NCBI GenBank assembly: GCA_021186555.1
Contig: JAJKFL010000039.1
Location: 13,372,733-13,436,732 of the forward strand
Reading direction: 5' to 3'
Source of the DNA: Reticulitermes speratus
Taxonomy: Eukaryota; Arthropoda; Insecta; Blattodea; Rhinotermitidae
DNA length: 64,000 bases
Shown: positions 23,862 through 34,455 of the stretch, in pieces
How the letters are laid out: the number at the start of each line of letters is the position of its first letter
How positions within the stretch are numbered: position 1 is the first letter of the stretch
Notes under the pieces: generated by a model
Told to the model about the DNA's origin: nothing
Seen by the model: the letters and a program-made list of their open reading frames with translations, nothing else
The model's database searches: none
Program-made: the position numbers and the translations under genes

Positions 23862-24162
23862 ACGGCCGTGCCATGGCTCAGGCGGTTAGTCGCCGGCCTC
23901 TCACCACGGAGGCCCGGGTTCGATCCCAGGTCAAGTCCATGTGAGATTTGTGGTGGACAAAGTGGCACTGGGACAGGTTTTTCTCCGAGTTGTCGGTTTT
24001 CCCCTATCGATTTCATTCCACTGGTGCTCCATTACTTGTAAAACTTGGTAAAAAACTGCTCATCCTCATCTTCATCTTCATCACAGGGTTGCACAATAAG
24101 CCTTAAGGCTGCGGTGCGTCCGTAGCATCAGCTGCGGGGCCCCCTCACCAAAAAAAAAAAAA
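23862..24162 (+). mobile_element. tRNA-derived SINE, family A, full length
   Basis: A complete family A copy: head with TGGCTCAGGCGGTTAG and GGGTTCGATCCCAGG, body, GCGGTGCGTCCGTAGCATC tail, and a 13-A run. The target duplication is GTTCGGGGGG at 23852-23861, repeated at 24163 with the G-run grown to 16. Confidence 0.9.
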
Positions 24163-24574
24163 GTTCGGGGGGGGGGGGGGGGTTCTGTATTAAACAGCTT
24201 CTGGTTCTACAAGAGGAATTACTTGCTCAGTTTCCCAGTAACCCAGGTGTTATTAAACTGTGGGTAATGACCCCCCAAACAATGGGACGTGGGTACATTT
24301 TTAAAAAGTTTGCTCCAGGCATGGTAGTCGAGCTCGAATTTTTCAGTGTTAGTATACTCACGAATCAGTTTCCCATCTGCTTTCTGTTGCTAGTAGAGGC
24401 ACAAGGGTTCCTTGAAAGGCCAACGATATTGTATTCGTTTTATTACTATCAGAGTATATTTATGTTGCAGAACTTTGATGTGAAAGAAGCATCGTTGTAC
24501 TCATTGCTGTTTATTTTACCGAATGTTAAAAATTTTCCGTTATTTTAAATTTCGAGCCTTTCAAAACGGAAACA

Positions 24575-24830
24575 TTATTGTTGGGGTCAAAAGAAAAGCC
24601 ACAGACGATCAATCTACATGTAGAGCCGACAACAGGAAGCCTAAGTCAAGAAAGTATGGACGTTACATATATTTTGATTTCAAAGACGTTCTTGTTACTG
24701 GAGAAGAAGGGCCTCGGTGTGGCATACGCTCCGAGTATGAAGCCAAGAAAACTACGATATCTGGAAACAAGTCATGCAGACTTCGCTGAGAAAACTCGAC
24801 ACTCTTTATCCAAAGAAGAGATGAAATGAA
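24575..24830 (+). pseudogene. BED-finger hAT (Buster/ZBED-like) transposase fragment
   Basis: Two overlapping frames give a broken N-terminal region. One has RKYGRYIYFDFKDVLVTGEEG ending in RCGI. The other has SMKPRKLRYLETSHADFAEKTR, which resembles the second half of a BED zinc finger (SMKP, K, L, then a Leu-Glu-x-x-His motif). The finger needs a frame shift to be read through, and only one plausible Cys of the first pair is seen. It belongs to the hAT remnant around it. Confidence 0.6.
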
Positions 24831-25130
24831 GTTACCAGAAGTTGGGTATATTTAAATATTACTACATAATAAACTTACATTCATACACTAAATAGCATGC
24901 GTTGGTCTTTTTAAAAATTGTATATATGTCAGCACGCCCATTCTTCCTAATAAAAACTGCGGTCCTAAATTTGACTTACTTCATTTACGTCCAACGCGAC
25001 AGTTTCATTTCATACAGTGTAAGGTTAAGTTATTTATCTGAAATATACAGATTAAAACTTTATTAATAAAAGCGGTACACTTATTTATTACCGAAACATA
25101 ACCCAAATTAAATGATTAGCTTCATTCACT

Positions 25131-25153
25131 GGGGGGGGGGGGGGGGGGGGGGG
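25131..25153 (+). repeat. poly-G tract, 23 nt
   Basis: Twenty-three consecutive G, inside the hAT remnant. Such a run can form a G-quadruplex. Confidence 0.95.
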
Positions 25154-25342
25154 AACGGGCGCACAAATTCACGTATCATTTTAGTGGGTTGCGGTACCGC
25201 AAAGTTTGAAACCCCTTTCTGTAACCGGAGAGTTGTTGATTAGGGCACGATATTTGATGTGATCCATCCCGCTGTATGTATAGACTCAAAAAGAACAGCA
25301 CCGCGCGTTCCATCCGACACAACCCGTATTTAATCATTATTT

Positions 25343-25384
25343 CTGCACTGCATGTTTCAATCATTCGATCATCATCAGGTGTAC
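25343..25384 (-). ncRNA. Hammerhead ribozyme-like motif (left arm)
   Basis: Minus strand: UACAC, CUGAUGA, an extra U, stem II GAUC/GAUU with a GAAU loop, GAAA, CAUG, CA, then GUGCA. The core residues are canonical. Stem I pairs three bases, then a mismatch, then one more. Stem III would be ACAUGU if the C at the cleavage position is a mutation of U. Confidence 0.45.
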
Positions 25385-25454
25385 AATACAAAAACCTGTG
25401 AGATCTGACAAAATTTTTTACACACTCTTACCGTAGATTTTAAGTTGCTGTATT

Positions 25455-25496
25455 GTACACCTAATGATGATCGAATGATTGGAACATGTACTGTAT
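25455..25496 (+). ncRNA. Degenerate hammerhead-like motif (right arm)
   Basis: Plus strand: UACAC, CUAAUGA (G to A in the core), the same stem II, GGAA instead of GAAA, CAUGUA, CUGUA. The two core mutations suggest it is inactive. It is the partner of the left-arm copy. Confidence 0.35.
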
Positions 25497-25549
25497 AAAC
25501 AATTATTAAATACAAGTTGTGTTAGACGGAACATATGGTGTTGTTTGTT

Positions 25550-26555
25550 TAGGGTACGATAACTGCCATCACTCTTCATCAGACACTGATTCAATCACTG
25601 ATGTTGGCACTGAACGCAGAGACGCCTCTGGAAAGGTGTGAACACTTTCATCTTACAGCAAGCACCGGGAATATTGTGTGTGTCTGCAAGGATTTATTGT
25701 CTTAAACTTTTTAAATGTCATTTATAATTATATGCACCATATGCAGCAACATTAAGGATCTCTGCATTTTGCTACAGTGTGTGTTTTGCATGATTCTGAC
25801 ATTCAACAGCTATTATCTCCCCAACCTGCATCGGCTAATTGTTTTTGTAACGGAGACGGACTGTGTTACCTGGGAGGTCAGAACAGAATTTTTATATACG
25901 ACATATATATGAATGTTCGTCTTCACGACGTTAAATCAGGACGCATGGGTTCGATGTGTAAATGTGGAGACGCACTATAAACGTGGAGTATGCACTCCCA
26001 GCCTCTCTCCCGGAAGTATCGTCAATAAATTGCCATCTATTTTGTATTATGTGAAATGACTGTTCTTGCGATCATTCACAACACAGCAGTTAGCTTCCAT
26101 GATCTATCTCGGAAGACAATTTCTGCATGCCTCTGAAAAGTAATAAAGGCACAGACATTGCAGCGCAAACAATACCAGACACATTACGTGTGTGTGCCTG
26201 CAGAGCAGAGGGGAAGGGACGGTTCAAGCAAGAACCAAGTGCGGCTGGCCGTCGAACTCAGAGTTGCCTGGCAACGCTCCCAAGGCTAGCCGGCCCGGGT
26301 AAATATAGCGTCCACGCTGACGTCAGAACGTTACAGAGCTGCCACCCCTGAGCTTTTCAAACCAGACGATCAAGTATTGCACGCAACAGCAAAGGCATGT
26401 CCAAAATGGACTCAGAATTACACATATTTCAACCGAAAAATTCTCGCGCCTCCAGTACCAAAAGCAACGTAAAATTACGTTACAAACGGAAAGAAAACTA
26501 TTCCGTATAAATACTACTTGTTTCCTGTGCATACTCACTCGTTACGTACAGTTAT
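25550..26555. other. intergenic with a promoter-like patch
   Basis: I see no gene. A GC-rich part at 26170-26330 ends in GGTAAATATAGCG and a CRE-like TGACGTCA (26318-26325). It could be a promoter, but no transcript is evident apart from the LINE downstream. Confidence 0.3.
26318..26325. promoter_or_regulatory. CRE-like TGACGTCA
   Basis: A perfect palindromic CRE core about 15 nt from a TATA-like AAATATA. Function is unproven. An 8-bp site can occur by chance. Confidence 0.2.
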
Positions 26556-26559
26556 TTTT

Positions 26560-28040
26560 TCTGACCGTCTTAAAATTGCGGTAGTAAAACCATTTTACAA
26601 GAAAGGAGACAAAACATAAAAAATTATAGACCTATTTCATTCTTAACTGTTTTTTTTTCTAAGGTATTCCAGAAAGCTATGCACAGTAGGTTAATACAAC
26701 ATCAGCATACTAACAACATGCTGGTCACAGCACAGCATGGTTTCAGGAAAGGGATATCTAAGGAAAATGCTGCCTTCAGACTAACAGATAGTGTATTTAA
26801 ATCTATTAACCAAAAAATACATGTTGGAGGAATTTTCTGTGATTTGGCAAAGGCTTTTGATTGCGTAAGTCACGACATTTTGTTAGTCAAATTACATTTC
26901 TATGGAATTCGAGGAGTATCTGCAGATCGGTTCAGGTCCTATTTAACTAACAGAAGACAGAAAGTTGAAGTAAAATCACCTAACACAGCTCAAAATTTTT
27001 TCTCTGACTGGGGTACATTGAAACATGAGTTCCCAAGGATCAATTCTAGGGCCTCTATTGTTCATAATATATATAAATGACCTTACATTGAGAATAAATT
27101 CTATATCCGAACCAATATTATTTGCCGATGACACTACTGTCATAATTTCAAGCACACATTTCGAAGATTTCTGTTCAGTGTTAAACTTAGTTCTCTCTCA
27201 TATGATTAAAAGATCTGCTGCTAATAAGTTAGTCCTAAATCTAGATAAAACAAATATAACGAAATTTATAACAAATAATTCCTCACATTCTGCATTATGT
27301 ATTGGTTATAAAGAAAAGTATATAGAAGAAACGGTAAATACAAAATTTCTTGGTTTACAGATTGATAACCACTTGACATGGAAGAACCATATTGCACAAA
27401 TTATTCCGAAGTTAAGTGCAGCATGTTATGCCGTTAGGTCGATGGCCCACATCACTAACATTACCAACTGTCAAATCAATTTACTATGCACACTTTCATT
27501 CTAGTCGAAAATATGGATTAATTTTTTGGGGTAACTCTTCCAACAGTGGGAAAATTTTCACTTTAAAAAAGAAAATCGTCGGAACTTCAAGTGGACTTCT
27601 ATTTAAACAACTAGAGATTTTACCTGTTCCATGCCAATATATACTTTCATTGATGAACTTAATTGTCTGTAATCAAGAAAATTTTCAAACGAATTCATCT
27701 ATACACAATATTAATACAAGAAATAAGCACCATCTTCATAAACCAGATGCCAACCTGTCTTGTTTTCAAAAAGTACGTTCTATGGTGGCATCCACATTTT
27801 CAACAGTTTACCACGTCGTTTGACTATCCTTCAGAATGAAAAGGAAAAATGTAATGTAGCATTAAGAAAATACTTAAATACACACTCTTTTCACTCTGTA
27901 GATGAATTTTTTATGTGTAAAGATGATCTATAACACTGTTTTATAAAATGTTTATAGTGTTTTACACTGTAAAAATTGTGTATATTTGTGTATTTATGAC
28001 TTGTTCCACATCCTATTGTCTTTGCGACAAACTTGTGGAT
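26560..28040 (+). mobile_element. CR1/Jockey-like LINE, 5'-truncated, decayed
   Basis: The plus strand carries the 3' half of a non-LTR retrotransposon from KIAVVKPFYKKGDKT to the RT C-terminus, followed by a 3' UTR with TTGTTCCACATCCTATTGTC and a (TA)n(GT)n run. It has stops and frame shifts. The same 3' UTR motif recurs at 45.9 kb, and the RT text recurs at 32.4-32.9 kb. Confidence 0.85.
26679..27823 (+). pseudogene. LINE reverse transcriptase, frame-shifted
   Basis: Three overlapping frames give the RT in order. The first (26679-27080) has TAQHGFRKGISKENAAFRL and motif A FCDLAKAFDCVSHDILL. The second (27025-27504) has GSILGPLLFIIYINDL (motif B), PILFADDTTVII (motif C with both Asp) and NLDKTNITKF, LGLQIDNHLTWKNHI. 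The third (27416-27823) continues YGLIFWGNSSNSGKIF to FQKVRS. Breaks near 27,030 and 27,490 leave it inactive. Confidence 0.85.
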
Positions 28041-28054
28041 CCATAGAATGTACG

Positions 28055-28103
28055 TATATATATATATATATATATATATTGTGTGTGTGTGTGTGTGTGT
28101 GTG
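28055..28103. repeat. (TA)n(GT)n microsatellite
   Basis: About 12 TA units followed by about 12 GT units, just past the end of the LINE. Confidence 0.95.
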
Positions 28104-28524
28104 AATGTGTGTACAATTTTGTTCGTACTGTGTCCTGGAGTTTATCTGAAGGGAAATATTCCGTCCATAACAGGAAAGAAAAAATTAAGAAGGACTGGCA
28201 GCGAAATACGAGCGCAGTAAGACAAGGGAATGCTGAGACAGGAAACATACACGTACACCTACATAACTGACTACCATCCACAAGAGTTATTTCAAACCAT
28301 ATTCAGGCTCTAGATGGCGTGAATAACTTTTCAACAAACCATTTTCATCGGCAACGTAACAGATCCAATTAATGTCACCCTCTTTCTCTTCCGATAAAGG
28401 AAACACGAAATTTTGCATATAATTACTAAATATTATAATTTCATTTAGGCTTACAGATACAGCAGTTAAACGTGTTCTGTACACACTTCAGTCAAGATTC
28501 AAATGTTTGAAATTAAATACGTTC

Positions 28525-28795
28525 ACCCTAGAAACGGGCCATGAAGGCCCAGAGGGGAGCAGAGGTATAGCTCTACTCTTTTTTAACCCCGACACTAGAT
28601 GAGGGTGGGTGGTCAACTCCACGCCCCGGCCGCTTTACCCCGGGAAAGAGACCCGGTACCCATTGTATAGGAGGCTGGGTGGGCCCCAGGGCAGGTCTGG
28701 ACAGCTGCGGAAAATCTCGCCCCCACCGGGATTCGATCACCGGAACGTCCAGGCCGTAGCGAGTCGCTATACCGACTACACTATCCCGGCCCATG
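28525..28795 (-). mobile_element. tRNA-derived SINE, family C, full length
   Basis: Minus strand: head GGGCCGGGATAGTGTAGTCGG and GTGATCGAATCCCGG (B box), GTGGGGGCGAGATTTTCCGC, body with ATGGGTACCGGGTC and GGCGTGG, and tail GGCCTTCATGGCCCG. One of the best copies of the family. Frames at 28573-28833 are its shadows. Confidence 0.9.
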
Positions 28796-29081
28796 GAGTC
28801 TATGGACTCCTAACAATTAGAAACAAATTTTAAAACATTCAGGGTACGAGTATGAATGACCTTTTCTAGATAGCGACACTACAATATTTCAATTTGCGTA
28901 AGACAAGTAGGACGATTTTAGAATCACGTACTTCAAGAGGTGGGACGGAATCCCTCCGCATCCCCCTAAACCGTGAGCTCTGCCTACATGTGCATGCGAA
29001 CGCAGTACTACATACAAATTTCACACAAAAAGTGTCAAGTTTGTAACGAATTACCAACCCTGTCGCCCTGTCTTAAGATAC

Positions 29082-29485
29082 CAGGGGCGCACCCAATAGG
29101 GGCGGGGGCTGCAGCTCGGCAGCCCCCCAAACCCCCAAAAACCGAAATTTAAAAAAACACAGATTTTGTAGACACGATGCTGTCAAAAGTTTTACGTGAT
29201 TTACCCTTCAGCCGAAATCAGCCACTGAAATCAGCTGATGACTAGTACATTAGCAATTTGAAAAATGAATTAATAAAACTGAAAAACAAGAAGATCGGAT
29301 ACTGTGATTGAGTCATGGAACATGTAGTTATATTTGTATGTATATAAATGCAGTTGCAGTGTTATGTTACAGCTGTACTTACGACATGAATTTTATAATT
29401 TTTGTAATTTTTAATATCAAACATGAATTATACATAGCCTCAGGGTCAGCCTTCCCCTTAAGGAAAAATTCTGGGTGCGCACCTG
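29082..29485. mobile_element. hAT-type MITE (404 bp) with perfect 8-bp TSD
   Basis: The ends are CAGGGGCGCACCC (29082-29094) and its inverted partner GGGTGCGCACCTG (29473-29485). The flanks are TAAGATAC at 29074-29081 and again at 29486-29493, a perfect 8-bp duplication. No transposase is encoded, so movement needed a hAT enzyme in trans. Confidence 0.85.
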
Positions 29486-29680
29486 TAAGATACGACGTCA
29501 AACAACACACTTCCGGTACGGAAGCTGTCGCGCACATGTGCTTTGGCTCATAAACCAACTGCAGCCGGTTTCTGACAGTTCACGTTAAGACCGCCAAAGT
29601 TTAGTGAAAATAAAGTTCTTGCTCAGTAAGTTCGTCCGTAGCAGCCTCGCGCCTAATTTGTGTGTGTGTGTTTTCTTGCC

Positions 29681-30640
29681 ATGGAGCAGCGAACGAACAT
29701 CACGTTTCATTTCAAACTCAGCTACAGAAACATAAGAAAGGCTTAACATTTTTTACGGAAATTAAGCACTATCTCTTACGCACCTCTTCGAATGGTTTCA
29801 AAGATTCAGAGAGGGACCTGAGGACCTTGAAGATAACTCGGGAAGTAAGCGGCCACCAACTACTCGAACTTCGCCAACAGCCGCAGAAGTTCGTGAACTG
29901 GTGGTCAGAGACCGTCGAATGCCCCTAAAGTTGCTGGAGGATCAACTGCACGTTAACCGGGAAACGATTCTAGTGGACAATTTTGGAAGAATCTTCACAA
30001 AGTTTGTTCCTCACAGTCTCAATATAAGCAAAATCAGCACAGGGTCACAACTTGTGAAGACTTCCCGACCTGTCAGATCAGTACACACTGTCTATCTGAA
30101 CTGCATCATTACTGAAGGCGAGTCTTGGGTGTTTCAGTATGATCCTGAAACAAAACGCCAGAGCGTGGAGTGGACAACAAAATATCACCGACGATCACAA
30201 CGTTTCGCTTGTGAAAGTCGAGGATCAAAACGATGTTGATCACTTCTTTTTTATAAACAGGGTAGTGACTCCAGTGAATATGTGCCTGAACACAAAAACA
30301 GTGATGAGTGAATTCTACGTTCAAGTTTTGGGAACGATATCGAAAAGGATTTCGTTTCGAGAGAAAGGCAGTTTTGATTCCTTTTGCATGACAGTTCGCC
30401 TGCTCATCTGCCATGACACTGAAGCACTTTCGGCTATTCGCGGCGTGGTGGAGATTGGCCACACACTTCAGTCACCTGACCTCGTGCCAGCCGAAGTTTT
30501 ATCTATTCCCTAAAGTGAAAACCGCCCTCAAAGAAAAAATTTCATGCGTCGAAGACATAAAAAGAAAGTAGCGTCCGAATTGAATTAAGTTCCTTTGGAC
30601 GCCTTCAATGACTGCACTGCACAACTTTCTTACTTCAAGA
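29681..30640 (+). pseudogene. mariner transposase pseudogene
   Basis: An ATG at 29681 opens MEQRTNITFHFKLSYRN, a mariner N-terminus. After several frame changes the frames give RDRRMPLKLLEDQLHVNRE (helix-turn-helix part), ILVDNFGRIFTKFVPHSL and then LNCIITEGESWVFQYDPETKR. In that block the mariner catalytic motif TGDE(S) appears as TEGES, so the first catalytic Asp is lost. The second half (30139-30513) keeps only faint similarity (FYVQVLGTISKRI, LQSPDLVP). TIRs were not identified. Confidence 0.75.
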
Positions 30641-30644
30641 TTAT

Positions 30645-32250
30645 ATGTTCTGACAAACAGAGTCCCGCTCGAACCTTTACATTTGACCACGCTGTGCCAA
30701 ACCAATTGAACGTGCATGATGTTAAAGGCAAAACAAAGGTGCTCCAATTACAAGCGTCACTTTTAAGTAAAGGTTTTCCTTCTACAAAATTGTTCTTTGG
30801 AGGTCTTCATGAAAGCAGAATCGTAGACAGGGTACCATTCGAAATAGAACATGTGACCCCGCTATTTTGCATTACAGCGGAATTAATATATCATAATAAA
30901 TAAGTAAATAAATAAAGTAAGCAATACAACTGCTCTTTGTTGTCTAATCGTTTCGAGCAAAAATGTAAACCAGCAAAGAGAAGCCATACAGCTCTCTAAT
31001 GCACCACTAATGAAGCATAATAAATTCGGAAAGTGCTGCCTTTATAAAATAAATACATATATAAGGCATAAAAGTATGACCTAACTGAACATGCCACGAA
31101 AACAGCAACACTGGAGATGCTACACGCACCGATATGTGGATGATACACGTAGGGGACCTACTGAAAGACACAGGTCCATGCGAGAAGTGAATGCAAGTAC
31201 CCGTGGAATGGTAGGACCCGAAGACCGACTGGTGAACGACGGATCCGTGGGCAAGAGAACCGGCTCATTCTGGAGGGCTAAAATAGTCACTCCAGAAATA
31301 CGGACGTGAGTCGCCATAAGAATTACTACAGTCAGCAAACGTGCGTGCGCATGGAGACTGATGTTCACCGTCTGACAACGTACGTTACAGTAAAGTTATA
31401 GTAAAAGAAATGCTTCACGTACATCCGTTGCACCTTTCAGTTTCCTAACGTCAGTAATACTAACATGGCGGCCCTGTAACTTACTGATGAGGACCCTGAA
31501 ATGTGTGGTATGCAACACATCCAAACCCATCAAATTTTTGGTCCATAATGGCTTCATGTTCATACCTCCTTTCACAAGAATCCGCCAGCTGGCTCAGAAG
31601 CTCACAGCGTGGGGCTGCCTAGCGACATAATCACACGTACACTATAAGTCTTTCCTTGCAAATTAAGAAAACCACGCTGAAAGTCATCAAGCAACTTTAT
31701 CCAACAGGAAGGGGTTTTACTCGCGTGCAGGACTTGCGTTATCAGTTATAGGCCTACAGACTTTCATCAAAACTGGGGAATGTTCTCCCAAAAAGTTGGT
31801 ACCAATGCGGTCTACGCTCAACACGGTAACACTTTCCTTTCCTTCTAAATTTGTTCGGAGCCTGACCTTGCATCTCCCTACAGGCGTATGTTTGTTTTGC
31901 TTGCTGCCCGCAACCGGATGATACTATTTGCTGCATTTCCTTCCATCAACGATCAGCTATTCCACAGCTAGAGGTCAGGTCAAGTCGCTTCTGACTATAA
32001 AGAAGCAATCCCTTCCCCTCAGATCCGAGGGTTTTACGTCACGTAGTTCGGGGCCTGCACCTGACTACGACGCTGAAGAACACGTGTTACAACCTGAAGC
32101 CCGTAGATCAATTTGTTGGCTCGAGTATCCATACTGGCTTTCTTACAGAAATAGACGTTTGTCATTCATTTCTTAAATTCTAAGTAACCGCGCCGTTCCT
32201 CGTCTATTTTACTACGATAAACTTTGCGCTCGTGTGTTCGCAAAGTCGCT
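30645..32250. other. intergenic, nothing recognised
   Basis: I see no gene or confident repeat. A short RTE-like scrap may lie at 31555-31600 (CACAAGAATCCGCCAGCTGG). Confidence 0.35.
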
Positions 32251-32251
32251 C

Positions 32252-32275
32252 GGGGGGGGGGGGGGGGGGGGGGGG
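32252..32275 (+). repeat. poly-G tract, 24 nt
   Basis: Twenty-four consecutive G. The glycine- and proline-rich frames across it are artefacts of the run. Confidence 0.95.
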
Positions 32276-32384
32276 CAAATCCCAGTCAGGAATATTCAAG
32301 AGGTCTGCGGCATCAAAAAGAGACAACCAAGTGGTGTGAGAAAATCCCAAGGCCAAGAAGCTTGGCGGTATGAAGTCGCAGCCC

Positions 32385-32872
32385 TTATTTGGAAATACTA
32401 CAAACTGTATCTCTTTCGAAGCAATGCTCCTCAAATTTACAAAAAAATCCTTTACAATTACATTATTATCTGCAGCATGGTTTTAGGAAAGGGATATCTA
32501 CTGAAAATGCTACCTTCAGACCAACAGATAGTGTATTCACATCTATTAACCAAAAAATGCATGTTGGAGGAATTTTCTGTGATTTGGCAAAGGCTTTTGA
32601 CTGTGTAAATCATGAAATTTTGTTGGCTGCATTACATTTCTATGGCATTCGAGGAGTAACTGAAGATTGGTTCAAATCCTATTTAACTAATAGAAGACAG
32701 AAAGTAGAAATAAAATCACGTAATGCAACTCAAAACGTTTTCTCTGATTTGGGTACACTGAAACATGGAGCTCCCCAAGGATCAATTCTGGGGCCTTTAT
32801 TGTTCACAATACATATAAACGACCTTCCTCGGAAAATAAATTCCATATCAAAACCAATACTTTTTAGAGTGT
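32385..32872 (+). mobile_element. CR1/Jockey-like LINE RT fragment
   Basis: This frame includes LQHGFRKGISTENATFRPTD, motif A FCDLAKAFDCVNHEILL and motif B GAPQGSILGPLLFTIHINDL. It stops at ISKPILF, just before the catalytic FADD box. It is closer to a functional sequence than the copy at 26.6 kb in the shared part, but is cut at both ends. Confidence 0.85.
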
Positions 32873-33059
32873 AATTACGTATGACAACTGAAGGGGACTG
32901 CGGAAGACGCTGCGGGTTACTTCAAGGCGCGTCTAACACGGCGGTTACGTCGAATTACTAAGCAGGAGCCCGAAACTTCAGGCTCCAGCCAAGACTTAAT
33001 CCAGATATTACCTGATACAGTTTCACTTCTACTGCCTCCGCAATAACCAGCTAACTCCA

Positions 33060-33260
33060 AGGTAAATTCTTCTTGAGAAGCTGATAATTGCTCAAACGGT
33101 CAAGACATTTTAGGCCCTTTATATTACTCCAAGGTTCATTACCGCGTTCACACCAGTCTGCCAATGGGCCTTATCCCCAGACACGAATCCAGTCCACACC
33201 CTATTTCTTTAAGATGCATCTTAATATTATCTTCCGATCTACGACTTGGTCTTACAGATT
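33060..33260 (-). mobile_element. RTE-type LINE 3' fragment
   Basis: TTCTTGAGAAGCTGATAATTGCTC and CAAGGTTCATTACCGCGTTCACA match the 3' tail of the LINE at 3.7 kb (3729-3815), as does CTTAATATTATCTTCCGATCTACG (compare 3888-3910). Minus strand. Confidence 0.75.
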
Positions 33261-33312
33261 TTCTGATTAAAATTGTGTATGTAGTTCTCATACCCCTCGT
33301 GCTACATGCACA

Positions 33313-33328
33313 CCCCCCCCCCCCCCCC
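33313..33328. repeat. poly-C tract, 16 nt
   Basis: Sixteen C in a row. A 13-G run follows at 33489-33501. Confidence 0.95.
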
Positions 33329-33974
33329 GACCCTCTTGCTGTGCGGCATACATTACAGCAGTCGTAAAGGGCAGCTGATTTCCAATGTTCAGAACGTTCC
33401 CAAGCAAGTACACCTCCGTGGGTGTACCATATAATGTAGTGCACTAAGGAGATTGGTTCTGACCTTGGACGTGGCTTCCAGGCAGGCTGGGGGGGGGGGG
33501 GCCGCGGCAATGACGTCTTCATTAGAGGCAACCGATGTAACATTTATTATGACGTATTCCAGTTAAAAATACGTTGGGTTGAAGTGCCATCGCGTCTTGT
33601 GAGGGCGAGTTAAGTCTACTATGCAAGACAGAACTTTCTGTTATGTTATATCTGGTTACAGCTCTGCCTAAAGTTGACTCCAGACTTGTTAGAGACTGAG
33701 CGCCTAACAAATAGCGACCAGTGGAAAGTGAATTTTTTTGACAAGATCTGTAAGGTTTCATAACAAGCTTGGTCCGAAGATGAGGGCCCCCCATCTACGC
33801 TGCCAAGGCCAAAGATCTACTCAACGTAACGATGGGTACAAATAAAGTAAAAGCTGTCTAAAATGAAACGTAGCCATTACTGAGGAAAACGTCTGCGGAT
33901 CTGACCATAAACAACACCGAATAAATTCAACAATTAAATCAACAAATGCACTTTATTTCTTAAGTATGTGAATT

Positions 33975-34019
33975 AACCCTACATATGTTTCGGCTGCAAT
34001 AGAGCCATCATCAAGGGTT
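33975..34019 (-). ncRNA. Hammerhead ribozyme-like motif, element A left arm
   Basis: The minus-strand copy has AACCC and GGGUU (perfect five-base stem I), the same stem II and GAAACAUAUGUA, but UUGAUGA in place of CUGAUGA. That core change would probably abolish cleavage. Confidence 0.5.
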
Positions 34020-34128
34020 CAAATTCACGTTCACTTCAACATTCACTAATCCATTTGGTATCACCACTTATACATCACGTGACATACATTGTGATGTATA
34101 AGTGGTGATACCAAATGGATTAGTGAAT

Positions 34129-34421
34129 CTTTAATCTTAATTCACCGTGCATTTTTATTATTTAAGATAAAACACCAACAAAATGCACAACTTATAAGGT
34201 GCAGATTAGCTCCTTATATCATGATTTTACGCTACGCGTTTCAGCTCTTTTTCAGTTTTAAAAAAGTGTCATCAACAGATGCAGCATTTGTAAAGCACCT
34301 TTTATAAGAGTAAAAGACCCCTGATGATGGCTCACGAAGAGCTGAAACGCGTAGGGTAAAATCATGATATAAGGAGCTAATCTGCACCTTATAAGTTGTG
34401 CATTTTGTTGGTGTTTTATCT
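34129..34421. mobile_element. Inserted palindromic element B
   Basis: Arms at 34164-34245 and 34338-34421 are inverted copies (AAAACACCAACAAAATGCAC and its complement, then TAAGGTGCAGATTAGCTCC). A 92-nt centre separates them. The flanking 13-bp direct repeat suggests insertion with target duplication. Confidence 0.65.
34317..34357 (+). ncRNA. Hammerhead ribozyme candidate, all core residues present
   Basis: In order: ACCC (stem I), CUGAUGA, one extra U, stem II GGCUC with loop ACGAA and GAGCU, GAAA, CGCG, UA, then GGGU, which pairs with ACCC. Cleavage would follow the UA. Stem III is only A-U and C-G, but ACGCGU is self-complementary, so two copies could pair and act as a dimer. The extra U after the CUGAUGA box is a variation; I recall single insertions there in a few natural hammerheads but could not check. 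Activity is not shown. Confidence 0.6.
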
Positions 34422-34455
34422 TGGATTAGTGAATGTTGAAGTGAACGTGAATTTG

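Larger units (their letters stand above)
24244..25218 (+). mobile_element. hAT-family DNA transposon remnant
   Basis: The left end CAGGTGTTATTAAACTGTGG and the complement of the right end, AAAGGGGTTTCAAACTTTGC, align as imperfect TIRs of the hAT type. The flanks are CAGTAACC (24236-24243) and CTGTAACC (25219-25226), an 8-bp duplication with one mismatch, the size expected for hAT. Inside is a decayed BED-zinc-finger gene start and a 23-G run at 25131-25153. The catalytic transposase region is missing. Confidence 0.7.
25290..25545. repeat. Inverted-repeat element with hammerhead-like motifs in both arms
   Basis: The left arm (about 25290-25390) and right arm (about 25447-25545) are inverted copies with scattered differences. 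They share TCATTCGATCATCATCAGGT and its complement. Each arm holds a hammerhead-ribozyme-like core pointing towards its outer end. I infer a Penelope-like terminal repeat pair. No protein is encoded. Confidence 0.65.

Noticed and set aside
30109-30462. Minus-strand 117-residue frame
   Set aside because: It is the antisense of the mariner pseudogene.
32204-32434. Frames with poly-Pro or poly-Gly
   Set aside because: They run across a 24-G homopolymer.
33148-33543. 131-residue minus-strand frame with Pro-rich and Gly-rich parts
   Set aside because: It crosses a G run, a C run and the RTE fragment (RRSEDNIKMHLKE is the LINE tail), so it is a chance join.
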